This document shows, one piece after another, positions 1 to 6,786 of a stretch of 64,000 bases of DNA. The stretch is taken from contig NZ_JAMZEC010000001.1 of assembly GCF_024172185.1 (NCBI RefSeq), forward strand, positions 8,221,001-8,285,000, read 5' to 3'. Source of the DNA: Nonomuraea roseoviolacea subsp. carminata (GTDB lineage Bacteria; Actinomycetota; Actinomycetes; Streptosporangiales; Streptosporangiaceae). The notes under the pieces were generated by a model. It had not been told where the DNA came from and searched no databases. It worked only from the letters and a program-made list of their open reading frames with translations. Position 1 is the stretch's first letter, and each line of letters begins with the position of its first letter. The position numbers and the translations under genes are program-made.

Positions 1-335
1 ACGGCGTACGAGACCGAATCGCGCTGCTCGGCGGTCTCGGCGGGGCCGAGCATCGGGTCGCCGGCGAGCAGCGGCTCGGGGAGCCACCGGCCCACGTAGG
101 TCTCGCGCCGCGCCCGCGCGGAGGTGAGCTGGTTGAGGCACAGGTTGGTGAGGACCTTCGTCAGCCAGGCCTCGGGGACCTCGATGCGGTCGACGTCGGC
201 GGCCTGCCAGCGCAGGAACGTCTCCTGCACGGCGTCCTCGGCCTCGCCCGCTGAGCCGAGGAGGCGGTAGGCGATGGCCTCCAGGCGCGGCCTGGACGTC
301 TCGAACCAGGTGACGTCGTCCATGGTCAGGGGCAT
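1..335 (-). CDS. ECF sigma factor, SigJ-like (3' end cut by window edge)
   Basis: Partial. The visible N-terminal 111 residues carry sigma region 2: the helix EAEDAVQETFLRW for core RNA polymerase binding and -10 recognition, then PEAWLTKVLTNLCLNQL near residues 63-79. This pattern is typical of SigJ/ECF41-type sigma factors, which also have a region 4 and a SnoaL-like C-terminal domain; neither is visible because the gene runs off the window. Start is the ATG at 335; an in-frame ATG lies at 323. A separate small SnoaL-fold protein lies just upstream on the same strand. The SigJ subfamily is inferred from the N-terminus alone; a sigma-70 factor is near certain. Confidence 0.85.
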   Translation of the reverse strand, partial: MPLTMDDVTWFETSRPRLEAIAYRLLGSAGEAEDAVQETFLRWQAADVDRIEVPEAWLTKVLTNLCLNQLTSARARRETYVGRWLPEPLLAGDPMLGPAETAEQRDSVSYA

Positions 336-399
336 GGCCCGATCCTAGTCGAAACGATTCCGGACCCCGCGCGACGCGGACGGCCGAGGCTCGGCCGGG

Positions 400-804
400 T
401 CAGCGGTCACCCGGTTCCCACCACACCAGGTGGGCGGCCGCCTGGGCCACCGGCTCGATGATCTCCCACGCCTCGGCGATCAGGCCGTCGGCGATCCGCC
501 AGATGTCGACGACCGCGATCTCCGGCCCGCCGCCCGGGAGCCGGCGCAGTGAGTGCATCACGACGTGGTCGCCGTCGGCCAGCACGTGCCGGATGTCGAC
601 CTGCATGCCGGCGAGCGGGGGGAGCGCGGCGCGTACGGCGGCGAGCCATTCGGTCTTGGTTGAGGAGGTCGCATCCGGCCGGTGATGGAGGAAGGCGTCG
701 CTCAGCAGCGGCGCCAGCGCATCGACGTCGCCCGTCGCGACCAGTGCCGTCAGCGCCCGCTGGACGATGCTCTTGTTGTCCGGGGTGGTGCTCTGTGTGG
801 TCAT
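400..804 (-). CDS. SnoaL-like / NTF2-fold family protein
   Basis: A 134-residue protein with the cone-shaped NTF2 fold pattern: N-terminal helices with SIVQRALTALVATGDVDALA, then alternating strands ending in VDIWRIADGLIAEAWEIIEP. Such proteins act as small polyketide cyclases, isomerases or ligand-binding domains; the substrate cannot be read from the sequence. Start chosen at the ATG of MTTQSTT (804), because upstream extension to 900 would run into the promoter of the divergent XRE regulator. That regulator starts 89 bp away, so the two probably share a control region and the XRE protein may regulate this gene (inference). Confidence 0.75.
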   Translation of the reverse strand: MTTQSTTPDNKSIVQRALTALVATGDVDALAPLLSDAFLHHRPDATSSTKTEWLAAVRAALPPLAGMQVDIRHVLADGDHVVMHSLRRLPGGGPEIAVVDIWRIADGLIAEAWEIIEPVAQAAAHLVWWEPGDR

Positions 805-892
805 GGGCAGCAAGTGTCGCCGTCGTCGGGACGGCTGTCGATGAAATCGCATGTCATGGCGTTCCGCCGGGTGAGGAGTAGCATCGGCGGCC

Positions 893-1678
893 ATGCGCAC
901 GGTGGGGGAGATGTTGCGGCACTGGCGGCGGCGTCGCGGGCTCAGCCAGCTCGATCTGGCGATCGCCGCCGACGTCTCGGCCCGTCACGTCAGCCTGGTG
1001 GAGACCGGCAAGTCCAACCCGAGCGCCGACATGATCCTTCGGCTCGCCGCCCAGCTCGACGTGCCGTTACGGGAGCGCAACCGGCTGCTGCTCGCCGCCG
1101 GCTTCGCGCCCCGCTACGCCGAGCGCCCGCTCGACGGGCAGGCGCTGTCGGCGGCCTGGGACGCGGTCGCGAGGGTGCTGCGCGCGCACGAGCCGTACCC
1201 GGCGCTGGTCATCGACCGCCGGTGGAACATCGTGATGACCAACCGCGCCATCGACCCCTTCCTCGCGCACGTCGCCCCCCACCTGCTCCGGCCGCCGATC
1301 AACATGCTGAGGCTGGGGCTGGACCCGCGCGGGCTCGCCCCGCACATCGTCAACCTGGCCGAGGTGCGCTCACTGCTCCGCACCCGGATCACGCGCCGGC
1401 TCGCCGCCGCCCCCGACCCCGAGCTCACCGCGCTCTACGAGGAACTACTGGCGCCCGGCCGAGACGACGCGAGCCACCCGCTCGCATCCGAGGTCACGGT
1501 CCCGATGATCTTCAATTTCGGGGGACGGGAGCTGCGGCTGTTCTCGACCACCACCACGTTCGGCACCCCGATGGACATCACCTTGGACGAGGTCGCGATC
1601 GAGTCGTACTACCCGACGGACGCCGAGACCGCCGCCTACTTCACCACGCCCGAGACCGGCGCTCCAACCGCCACGTAG
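893..1678 (+). CDS. XRE-family regulator with MmyB-like ligand domain
   Basis: 261 residues. The N-terminal helix-turn-helix (residues 5-60) reads LRHWRRRRGLSQLDLAIAADVSARHVSLVE, typical of XRE/HTH_31 regulators. The rest matches the MmyB-like putative ligand-binding domain common in actinobacteria (FAPRYAERPLD near residue 71, then AVARVLRAHEPYPALVIDR and WNIVMTNRA). These proteins are transcriptional regulators, usually of an adjacent divergent gene; here that is the SnoaL-like gene at 400-804. The MmyB-type domain has been proposed to sense a small molecule, unidentified here. Start ATG at 893. Confidence 0.85.
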   Translation: MRTVGEMLRHWRRRRGLSQLDLAIAADVSARHVSLVETGKSNPSADMILRLAAQLDVPLRERNRLLLAAGFAPRYAERPLDGQALSAAWDAVARVLRAHEPYPALVIDRRWNIVMTNRAIDPFLAHVAPHLLRPPINMLRLGLDPRGLAPHIVNLAEVRSLLRTRITRRLAAAPDPELTALYEELLAPGRDDASHPLASEVTVPMIFNFGGRELRLFSTTTTFGTPMDITLDEVAIESYYPTDAETAAYFTTPETGAPTAT

Positions 1679-1683
1679 CCCGT

Positions 1684-1800
1684 CACTCGCTGAACGCCTC
1701 GAACAGCTCCGCGAAGGCGGCAGATGACGCGGCCACCCCGGACTCGGTGCGGGCCATCCACGACTTCTGGACCACCCTCTACCAGGCGATCGACGACTGA
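1684..1800 (+). pseudogene. Possible C-terminal gene remnant (38 codons)
   Basis: Six bases after the XRE stop, a frame without an obvious start runs about 38 codons to a TGA and ends in VRAIHDFWTTLYQAIDD. Third positions are almost all G or C and the composition looks like genuine actinobacterial protein, unlike the shadow frames nearby. No family could be assigned. It may be the surviving 3' end of a gene whose 5' part was replaced by the XRE region, or chance. Confidence 0.3.
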
Positions 1801-1807
1801 CCCGCCC

Positions 1808-2584
1808 TCACGCCCCCATGATCGAACCGGCCAGGAGGAGGAACAGGGGCACGCGCCGGCGGCGGGCGAACTCGGCCGGGTCACCGTCGAGACGATCGTG
1901 ACGTGGGGCGCACTCGCGCAGCGCGGTGACGGCGAAGCGCGCGCGGGTCAGGGCGGTGACGTAGTCCTCGACGGTGCGGTGGTACCAGGTGACGGTGTCG
2001 CCCATCCAGTCGCGCCGGCGCGGGCCGGTGTCGAAGTAGTCGTCCACGACCCAGTCGGTGCGCGCCTCCTTCGCGCCCCGAGGGGTCTCGTGGGAGGTGA
2101 TGACGGGATGGACGACCGTGACCAGCAGCCGCCCGCCCGGGGCCAGCGCACGCCGGCAGGCCGCCAGCACGGGGTCGAGGTCCTCGACGTAGTGCAACGC
2201 CAGCCGGGAGACGATCAGATCGAAGGTGTGCGGCGGGGCCGAGAACGCCTCGATGTCCATCCGTTCCACGCGGCCCGGGGTGCCTTGGAGGGTGGCGGTG
2301 GCCGCTCGGACCATCTCGGCCGAGCCGTCGATGCCGAGATAGCCGCGGCAGCCTGAGGCGAGCAGGGTCCGGCCGATGGCGGCGTCACCGCAGCCGAGGT
2401 CCAGCACGCGCAGGCCGGAGACCGGGCCCAGTTCGTCGAAGAGCGCCGGTTCCTCCATGACGTGGTTGGGGCTGCGCGTTCCGCTGTGGCGGTGCCGCAG
2501 GTAGCGCTCCAGCACCTGGGGCGCGTCGTAGAAGGCGCCCCCTCGAACGGGATCAGGCTCCCCGGCCGCATTCGACGTGATCAT
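1808..2584 (-). CDS. Class I SAM-dependent methyltransferase
   Basis: 258 residues with the Rossmann methyltransferase motifs: motif I VLDLGCGDAAIG binding S-adenosylmethionine (around residues 59-70), the acidic loop GIDGSAEMV, post-I region DLIVSRLALHYVED, and the core strand LAPGGRLLVTVVHP. The C-terminus FARRRRVPLFLLLAGS is typical of small-molecule methyltransferases of the UbiE/Methyltransf_11 type. Substrate unknown. Start is the ATG at 2584 (MITSNAAGE); in-frame sequence above it overlaps the two-component gene and looks like shadow. It follows the response regulator by about 29 bp and could be the last gene of the 6.2-1.8 kb leftward operon. Confidence 0.85.
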   Translation of the reverse strand: MITSNAAGEPDPVRGGAFYDAPQVLERYLRHRHSGTRSPNHVMEEPALFDELGPVSGLRVLDLGCGDAAIGRTLLASGCRGYLGIDGSAEMVRAATATLQGTPGRVERMDIEAFSAPPHTFDLIVSRLALHYVEDLDPVLAACRRALAPGGRLLVTVVHPVITSHETPRGAKEARTDWVVDDYFDTGPRRRDWMGDTVTWYHRTVEDYVTALTRARFAVTALRECAPRHDRLDGDPAEFARRRRVPLFLLLAGSIMGA

Positions 2585-2613
2585 GATGCGAAGGGTATTC
2601 GGCTCGTCCGGCG

Positions 2614-3219
2614 TCACAGCCAGCCGCGTTCCTCCGCGATCAGGGCGGCCTCCGTGCGGGTGGCCGCGCCGAGCTTGCCGATGGCCGCCGACAGGTGGTT
2701 GCGCACCGTCCCGTTGGACAGGCTCAGCGCCCTGGCGATCTCTGCGACGGTCCCGCCGCGCCGCGCCACGCGCAGCACGTCGCGCTCGCGGGCGGTCAGG
2801 GGACTGGCCCCGCTGGTCAGCGATTCGGCCGCCAGCGCCGGGTCCACGACCCGCAGGCCCGCGTGCACGCGGCGGACCGTGTCGACCAGGTGCTCGGGCG
2901 AGGAGTCCTTCACCACGAAACCGGACGCGCCGGCCCGCATCGCCCGGGTGAAGTAGCCGGGCCGTCCGAACGTGGTGCAGATGACGACCCGGCACGACGG
3001 CAGGGCGAGGCGCAGGCGTTCGGTCAGGGCCAGGCCGTCCATGCCGGGCATCTGCACGTCGATCAGCGCGACGTCGGGCCGGGTGCGCAGCGCCGCCTCC
3101 AGCGCCTCCTCGCCCGTCGCGGCCTGGGCGGCGACCTCGATGTCGGGTTCGAGGGCGAGCATCGCGGCGAGCGCGCCCCGTACCAGCGCCTGGTCATCGG
3201 CGAGCAGGAGCCTGATCAT
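2614..3219 (-). CDS. LuxR/NarL-type response regulator (DesR-like)
   Basis: 201 residues. Receiver domain with acidic DD at 8-9, phospho-acceptor Asp54 in ALIDVQMPG, conserved Thr in VVICTTF and Lys in FVVKDSS; C-terminal LuxR helix-turn-helix with LTARERDVLRVARRGGTVAEIARALSLSNGTVRNHL read across the domain. It is the cognate partner of the histidine kinase immediately upstream on the same strand and probably controls the adjacent ABC exporter. Its ATG (3217-3219) overlaps the TGA of a tiny repeat-encoded ORF (ATGA), and its first codons (ATGATCAGGCTCCTG) are homologous to the repeat unit described at 3216-3375. Confidence 0.92.
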   Translation of the reverse strand: MIRLLLADDQALVRGALAAMLALEPDIEVAAQAATGEEALEAALRTRPDVALIDVQMPGMDGLALTERLRLALPSCRVVICTTFGRPGYFTRAMRAGASGFVVKDSSPEHLVDTVRRVHAGLRVVDPALAAESLTSGASPLTARERDVLRVARRGGTVAEIARALSLSNGTVRNHLSAAIGKLGAATRTEAALIAEERGWL

Positions 3220-3284
3220 GCGCGGCTCCCCAGGAGCGGGAGCCCGGTCATGCGCGGCCCGCCCGAACGCCGGAGCCCGGTCAT
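3216..3284 (-). CDS. Repeat-encoded mini-ORF 2 in HK/RR translational-coupling chain
   Basis: A 22-codon ORF that begins MTGLRRSGG and ends GSRA followed by TGA. Its ATG overlaps the TGA of mini-ORF 1 (ATGA at 3281-3284) and its TGA overlaps the ATG of the response regulator (ATGA at 3216-3219). It consists entirely of tandem-repeat sequence. It probably has no function as a peptide. It may serve to relay ribosomes from kinase to regulator by termination-reinitiation (inference). Confidence 0.35.
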   Translation of the reverse strand: MTGLRRSGGPRMTGLPLLGSRA

Positions 3285-3367
3285 GCGCGCCCCGTCCGGA
3301 GCCCGGTCATGCGCCGCTCGCCCGAACGCCGGAGCGCGGTCATGCGCGCCCCCCGGAGCCCGGTCAT
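3281..3367 (-). CDS. Repeat-encoded mini-ORF 1 in HK/RR translational-coupling chain
   Basis: A 28-codon ORF beginning MTGLRGARMTAL and ending TGRA followed by TGA. Its ATG overlaps the stop of the histidine kinase (ATGA at 3364-3367) and its stop overlaps the ATG of mini-ORF 2. The last residues (RA before the stop) copy the end of the kinase (ASRA). It is made of repeat units; a stable peptide product is unlikely. Confidence 0.35.
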   Translation of the reverse strand: MTGLRGARMTALRRSGERRMTGLRTGRA

Positions 3368-4518
3368 GCGCGGCTCGCCCGGAGTAGGAAGCCGCCCTGA
3401 GGCAGCGGGCCCGCCTCCAGCAGGCCGCCCACCGCGCGGAGCCGCTCCGCCAGCCCCGCCAGACCGCTGCCCGCCAGACCGCTGCCCGCCAGGCCGCTGC
3501 CCGGCGGTCGCCCGGCGGCGCCCGTGGCGGCGGCACCGGCGGCACCGGCGGCGGTGGCGTGGCCGTTGTCGCGGATCTCCAGGCTGGTCTCGGTCAGGGT
3601 GACCTCGCAGCGGGTGGCGCCGCTGTGCCGGATGACGTTCGTGACGCCCTCGCGCAGCACGTACGCGAACGGCTCCCTGAGGTCCTCGGCCACCTGATCC
3701 ACGCTCTCGGGCAGCACCGCGCCGATGCCCGCCGCCCGCAGCGCGGCCCGGACCCCGCTCAGCTCCGCCGTCAGGGACGGCCTGCGCGAGCCCGAGACCG
3801 TGGCGCGGATCTCCGCGTGCGCCTGCCGGGAGAGCCGTTCCACGTCGCGGACCTCGGCGAGCGCGAGCCCGGGATCGGCGCCGCGCTCCAGCAGGCGGCG
3901 GGCCAGCCCCGCCTTGGCGGTGATCGTGGTGAGGCTGTGGCCGAGCACGTCGTGCAGGTCGCGGGACAGGCGCTCGCGCTCGGCGGCGGTGGCCAGCGCC
4001 TCGATCTCCTTGTTGGCCTGGCCGAGCTGGACGAGCAGGCGGATCAGCAGCAGCACCGCGACCGGGGTCACGATCTGGGTCAGCACGGGCGGGAGCAGCT
4101 CCCACGACAGGGCGCCCGCCGCGCCGTACAGGGTGAGCAGCCGGATCACCGCCGCCGCCCCGGCCAGCATCAGCGCCCAGACGGTGGGCAGCAGCCAGGC
4201 GGCCGCGCTCAGGGTGAAGCCCAGCAGCGCAAGCGGCTCGCCGCCGTGGGCCGCCGGCACGGACACGCCGAGGGCGGACAGCCACACCAGCAGCGCGATC
4301 CTGGTCCTGGGCGTCCACGTCACGCCGTACGCCATGGCGGCGATCCAGCTCGCCGCGTACGCCAGCGCCAGCACGACGGCCAGCGGGCCGCGCCCCGGCC
4401 GGAACGCCTCCCACAAGGGCCAGACCAGCAGCCCGGCCAGCACCGCCAGGCCGCGCGCCCACCGCCACCGCTGGGACTCGTCGCGCTGCGGACGCCACGA
4501 GGGCCACGCACGTTCCAT
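3364..4518 (-). CDS. Sensor histidine kinase, DesK/NarX-type (HisKA_3)
   Basis: 384 residues. About five hydrophobic segments fill residues 20-165. HisKA_3 dimerisation follows, with phospho-acceptor His189 in RLSRDLHDVLGHS, then an HATPase with N-box EGVTNVIRHSG and G1 box RDNG. Between the G1 box and the G2 box lies an Ala/Gly-rich insertion (ATAAGAAGAAATGAAG) and the G2-like motif GSGLAG is present three times in tandem, encoded by exact 15-bp repeats at 3456-3500; most DesK-type kinases have one. It phosphorylates the response regulator downstream. Whether the altered ATP lid is active cannot be judged. The stop lies inside the junction repeat. Confidence 0.9.
   Translation of the reverse strand: MERAWPSWRPQRDESQRWRWARGLAVLAGLLVWPLWEAFRPGRGPLAVVLALAYAASWIAAMAYGVTWTPRTRIALLVWLSALGVSVPAAHGGEPLALLGFTLSAAAWLLPTVWALMLAGAAAVIRLLTLYGAAGALSWELLPPVLTQIVTPVAVLLLIRLLVQLGQANKEIEALATAAERERLSRDLHDVLGHSLTTITAKAGLARRLLERGADPGLALAEVRDVERLSRQAHAEIRATVSGSRRPSLTAELSGVRAALRAAGIGAVLPESVDQVAEDLREPFAYVLREGVTNVIRHSGATRCEVTLTETSLEIRDNGHATAAGAAGAAATGAAGRPPGSGLAGSGLAGSGLAGLAERLRAVGGLLEAGPLPQGGFLLRASRA
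3456..3500 (-). repeat. Triplicated 15-bp unit in kinase G2 box
   Basis: Plus-strand unit ccgccagaccgctgc occurs at 3456-3470, 3471-3485 and 3486-3500 (one substitution in the third). It encodes GSGLA in triplicate within the ATP-lid region of the kinase. Just upstream in the protein, 3501-3560 is a GGC/GCC-rich stretch encoding Ala-Gly repeats. Confidence 0.9.
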
Positions 4519-4529
4519 GCCCGCCAGCC

Positions 4530-4604
4530 TAAGGACGATCAGCCTGGGGACGGTCAGCGTGGGAACGACCAGCCTGGGAGCGACCAGCCTGGGGACGGTC
4601 AGCC
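4530..4604 (-). repeat. Five 15-bp tandem repeats between permease and kinase
   Basis: Perfect-period 15-bp units at 4530, 4545, 4560, 4575 and 4590, consensus on the plus strand tggggacggtcagcc with 1-4 changes per copy. The unit nearest the permease contains that gene's TGA stop (4599-4601). Reading past the stop gives a 5-residue repeat (PGWSL, PGWSF), so the array may have started as coding sequence. It fills nearly all of the 80 bp before the kinase ATG. Confidence 0.88.
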
Positions 4605-5318
4605 ACGGGCGCCGTCACGCCGGTAGCGCGCGATGACGGCCACGCCCAGCGCCACCGTGTACGCCGCCAGCACCGCCGGCGCCGACCCCAGCCGGCCGGA
4701 GCCGGACACGGCGCCGTGCCCGATCTCGGCCAGCCAGTAGCTCGGCAGCACCCTGGCCACCCCCGCCAGCACCGGCGGGAAGGAGGCGACCGGGATCAGC
4801 AGCCCGCCGACGAAGCCGAGCAGGAGCAGCAGCCCGCCCTGGTAGGTCTGCACGTTCCGCGCCGAGCAGAGCTGCCCGACGAGCAGCCCGAGCAGCGCGA
4901 ACGGCGCCGTGCCTAGCCAGATCCCGAACACCGCCTGCGCCCACCCGGCGAAGGGCAGGCGCACGTCGGCGGTGAGCGCGGCCACCAGCGCCACCCCCAC
5001 GACCGGCGGCAGCGCCACCAGCATCGCCACAGCACCCTTGGCCACCAAGTAGCCCGCGCCGGACAGCGGCGTCAGCCGGAGCTGCCGCTGCCAGCCCGCG
5101 CCCCGCTCCACGGCCGTGCGCGCGCCGGTGTCCAGCGCCGCCTTGAACGCCCCGAACGCCGCCAGCCCGCCCATCAGGTACGCGGGCGTGGCCCCCTGAC
5201 TCTGGTACAGGTGCGACAGCAGCACGAACAGCCCCACCGGGAGCGCCACGGCGAACACCAGGAACCTGGAGTCCCGCACCGCCCGCCTGATCTCGAAGCG
5301 CAGGTAGCCGCCCCTCAT
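4599..5318 (-). CDS. ABC-2 type transporter permease
   Basis: 239 residues with six predicted membrane helices (for example FLVFAVALPVGLFVLLSHLY, AMLVALPPVVGVALVAALTA and GGLLLLLGFVGGLLIPVASF), typical length for the permease half of DrrB/NatB-like ABC-2 exporters. It works in the cytoplasmic membrane with the ATPase encoded just upstream, whose stop overlaps this ATG (ATGA at 5315-5318). The order ATPase-permease-kinase-regulator on one strand matches the actinobacterial modules in which a DesK/DesR pair controls a peptide or drug exporter. The transported compound is unknown. Confidence 0.88.
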   Translation of the reverse strand: MRGGYLRFEIRRAVRDSRFLVFAVALPVGLFVLLSHLYQSQGATPAYLMGGLAAFGAFKAALDTGARTAVERGAGWQRQLRLTPLSGAGYLVAKGAVAMLVALPPVVGVALVAALTADVRLPFAGWAQAVFGIWLGTAPFALLGLLVGQLCSARNVQTYQGGLLLLLGFVGGLLIPVASFPPVLAGVARVLPSYWLAEIGHGAVSGSGRLGSAPAVLAAYTVALGVAVIARYRRDGARG

Positions 5319-6244
5319 CGCGCCGCCACCTCCTCGCCGGTGCGGCCCGCGCCCGTCAGCAGCACGAACGCCTCCTCCAGGCTCGCCGAGCGGATCTCGA
5401 CGTCGCGGGCGCCGGGGTGGCGGGCCAGCAGCGCGCGCAGCGCGCCGTCGGAGTCGGAGCAGCGCAACGCGACCCGGTGGCCGTCGCCGGCCGGCCGGGC
5501 GTCCACCACGCCGGGCAGCGCCAGCAGCTCCGCCGGACGGGCCCCGGGGACGAGCGCGGTCACCGTCCGGCCGCCCACCCGCGCCATGACCGCGCCCACC
5601 GGCCCGTCGGCGACGATCGTGCCCTCCCGCATGAGCACGACCCGGTCGGCGTGGGCCTCGGCCTCCTCCAGGTAGTGGGTGGTGAACAGCACGGTGCGGC
5701 CCGTGGCGGCGAACTCGCCCATCGCGTGCCAGAACTCGCGCCGCGCCGTCACGTCCATCGCCGCCGTGGGCTCGTCCAGCACCAGCAGGCCGGGGTCGGG
5801 CACCAGCGCCATGGCCAGGCGTACGCGCTGCGTCTGCCCGCCCGACAGCCTGGCCGCCCGCCGCCGCGCGAGATCGCCGATGCCGGCCAGGCGCAACGCC
5901 TGGTCCACGGGCATCGGCGTGCGGTGCATCGAGGCGATCATGGTGAGGATCTCGCCTACGGTGGCGTCCTCCAGCAGGGTGACCTCCTGGAGCATGGCGC
6001 CCACGAGGCCGGCCGCGAGCGCCCGGCGCGGGTCCTGGCCGAAGAGGGCGATGTCGCCGGAGTCGGGCGGGGTGAGGCCGAGCAGGAGGTCGACGGTCGT
6101 GGACTTGCCCGCGCCGTTGGGGCCGAGTAGCGCCACGACCTCGCCGGGCGCGATCAGCAGGTCGATCCCGGCGACCGCCGGCCGGTCGCCGTAGCTCTTG
6201 CGCAGGCCGCTGAGGGCCACCGCGTGGGGTGTGATGCGTTCCAT
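5315..6244 (-). CDS. ABC transporter ATP-binding protein
   Basis: 309 residues from the ATG at 6244 (MERITPHAV); a further in-frame ATG at 6274 is less likely because the conserved domain begins right after MERITPHAVALSGLRKSYG. Walker A LLGPNGAGKST, Q-loop AMLQEVTLLED, signature LSGGQTQRVRLAMAL, Walker B LLVLDEP, and switch His in LFTTHYLEEAEAHADRV are all present. It energises the permease encoded downstream. The C-terminal extension (DARPAGDGHRVALRCSD) is the usual DUF4162-like tail of this exporter family. It is first gene of the leftward exporter/two-component operon. Confidence 0.92.
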   Translation of the reverse strand: MERITPHAVALSGLRKSYGDRPAVAGIDLLIAPGEVVALLGPNGAGKSTTVDLLLGLTPPDSGDIALFGQDPRRALAAGLVGAMLQEVTLLEDATVGEILTMIASMHRTPMPVDQALRLAGIGDLARRRAARLSGGQTQRVRLAMALVPDPGLLVLDEPTAAMDVTARREFWHAMGEFAATGRTVLFTTHYLEEAEAHADRVVLMREGTIVADGPVGAVMARVGGRTVTALVPGARPAELLALPGVVDARPAGDGHRVALRCSDSDGALRALLARHPGARDVEIRSASLEEAFVLLTGAGRTGEEVAAR

Positions 6245-6335
6245 GCCCGCCAGCATGGGCGCGGCCGGGCGCACGTTCCTGGGCCGCCTGTCACGGTTCC
6301 GCTGTGACAGGCGTCACACGGGTAGGCGCCGCCGA

Positions 6336-6680
6336 TCAGGCCGGGCGGTCGCCGTGCTCCAGGGCCTCGTCGGCGCGGGCGCCGGACAGGATGGCGTCGA
6401 GCAGGCCCGGATAGCGGGCGTCCAGGTCCTCGCGCCGCAGGACGAGCAGGTTCTCCCGCCCGGAGGGCCGCTGCCAGATGACGCCGCTGTCGCGCAGCAC
6501 CCGCCAGTGATGGGTCATGGTCGACTTCGCGGTGATCCCGAGCGTGTTCAGGACGCTCGTGCAGTTGTGCTCGCCGCCGGCGTCGAGGACGCGCGCGACG
6601 GCCAGGCGCACGCCGTTCCCCAGCGCCGACAGCACGTCTTCGATGCGGATCTGGTCGCGGTCGGGATGACGGAAGGCCAT
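6336..6680 (-). CDS. ArsR-family winged-helix regulator
   Basis: 114 residues, one winged-helix domain: ALGNGVRLAVARVLDAGGEHNCTSVLNTLGITAKSTMTHHWRVLRDSGVIWQRPSGRENLL, the usual order of an ArsR/SmtB repressor (given here by positions 20-80). No metal-binding ELCVC-type motif is visible, so it probably senses an organic ligand. It is divergently transcribed from a drug-efflux MFS gene with 106 bp between starts, so it probably represses that pump and itself. The start ATG at 6680 (MAFRHPDRDQI) was preferred over upstream in-frame starts, which would extend into the MFS coding region. Confidence 0.85.
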   Translation of the reverse strand: MAFRHPDRDQIRIEDVLSALGNGVRLAVARVLDAGGEHNCTSVLNTLGITAKSTMTHHWRVLRDSGVIWQRPSGRENLLVLRREDLDARYPGLLDAILSGARADEALEHGDRPA

Positions 6681-6698
6681 GGTCCCACTGTACCGCGA

Positions 6699-6709
6699 TT
6701 GTCGAACAA
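6699..6709. promoter_or_regulatory. Candidate ArsR/MFS operator
   Basis: TTGTCGAACAA, arms TTGT/ACAA around CGA, in the divergent promoter region. A related half, TAGTTCGATCG, lies about 20 bp away. Weak evidence; assigned by position. Confidence 0.3.
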
Positions 6710-6786
6710 AGGGCTCTCGCTGTGGCATAGTTCGATCGTACGTATATCCGCGTACAGTCGTTCCAGCTCCCTCCGAAGGGCGTCGC

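Larger units (their letters stand above)
3216..3375 (-). repeat. Amplified ATGA-junction minisatellite
   Basis: Six copies of the minus-strand core GCGCATGA with their codons 3' of it (ATGACCGGGCTCCGG in the clean copies) have ATG positions at 3367, 3343, 3310, 3284, 3251 and 3219, spaced 24 to 33 bp. The last copy is the real start of the response regulator; the first is the stop of the kinase. The repeat therefore looks like duplications of the original kinase-stop/regulator-start junction. Confidence 0.85.

Noticed and set aside
3216-3375. Could the repeat at 3.2-3.4 kb be a CRISPR array?
   Set aside because: Unit spacing is irregular (24-33 bp), spacers are themselves near-copies, and no cas genes are present; it is a duplicated gene junction.
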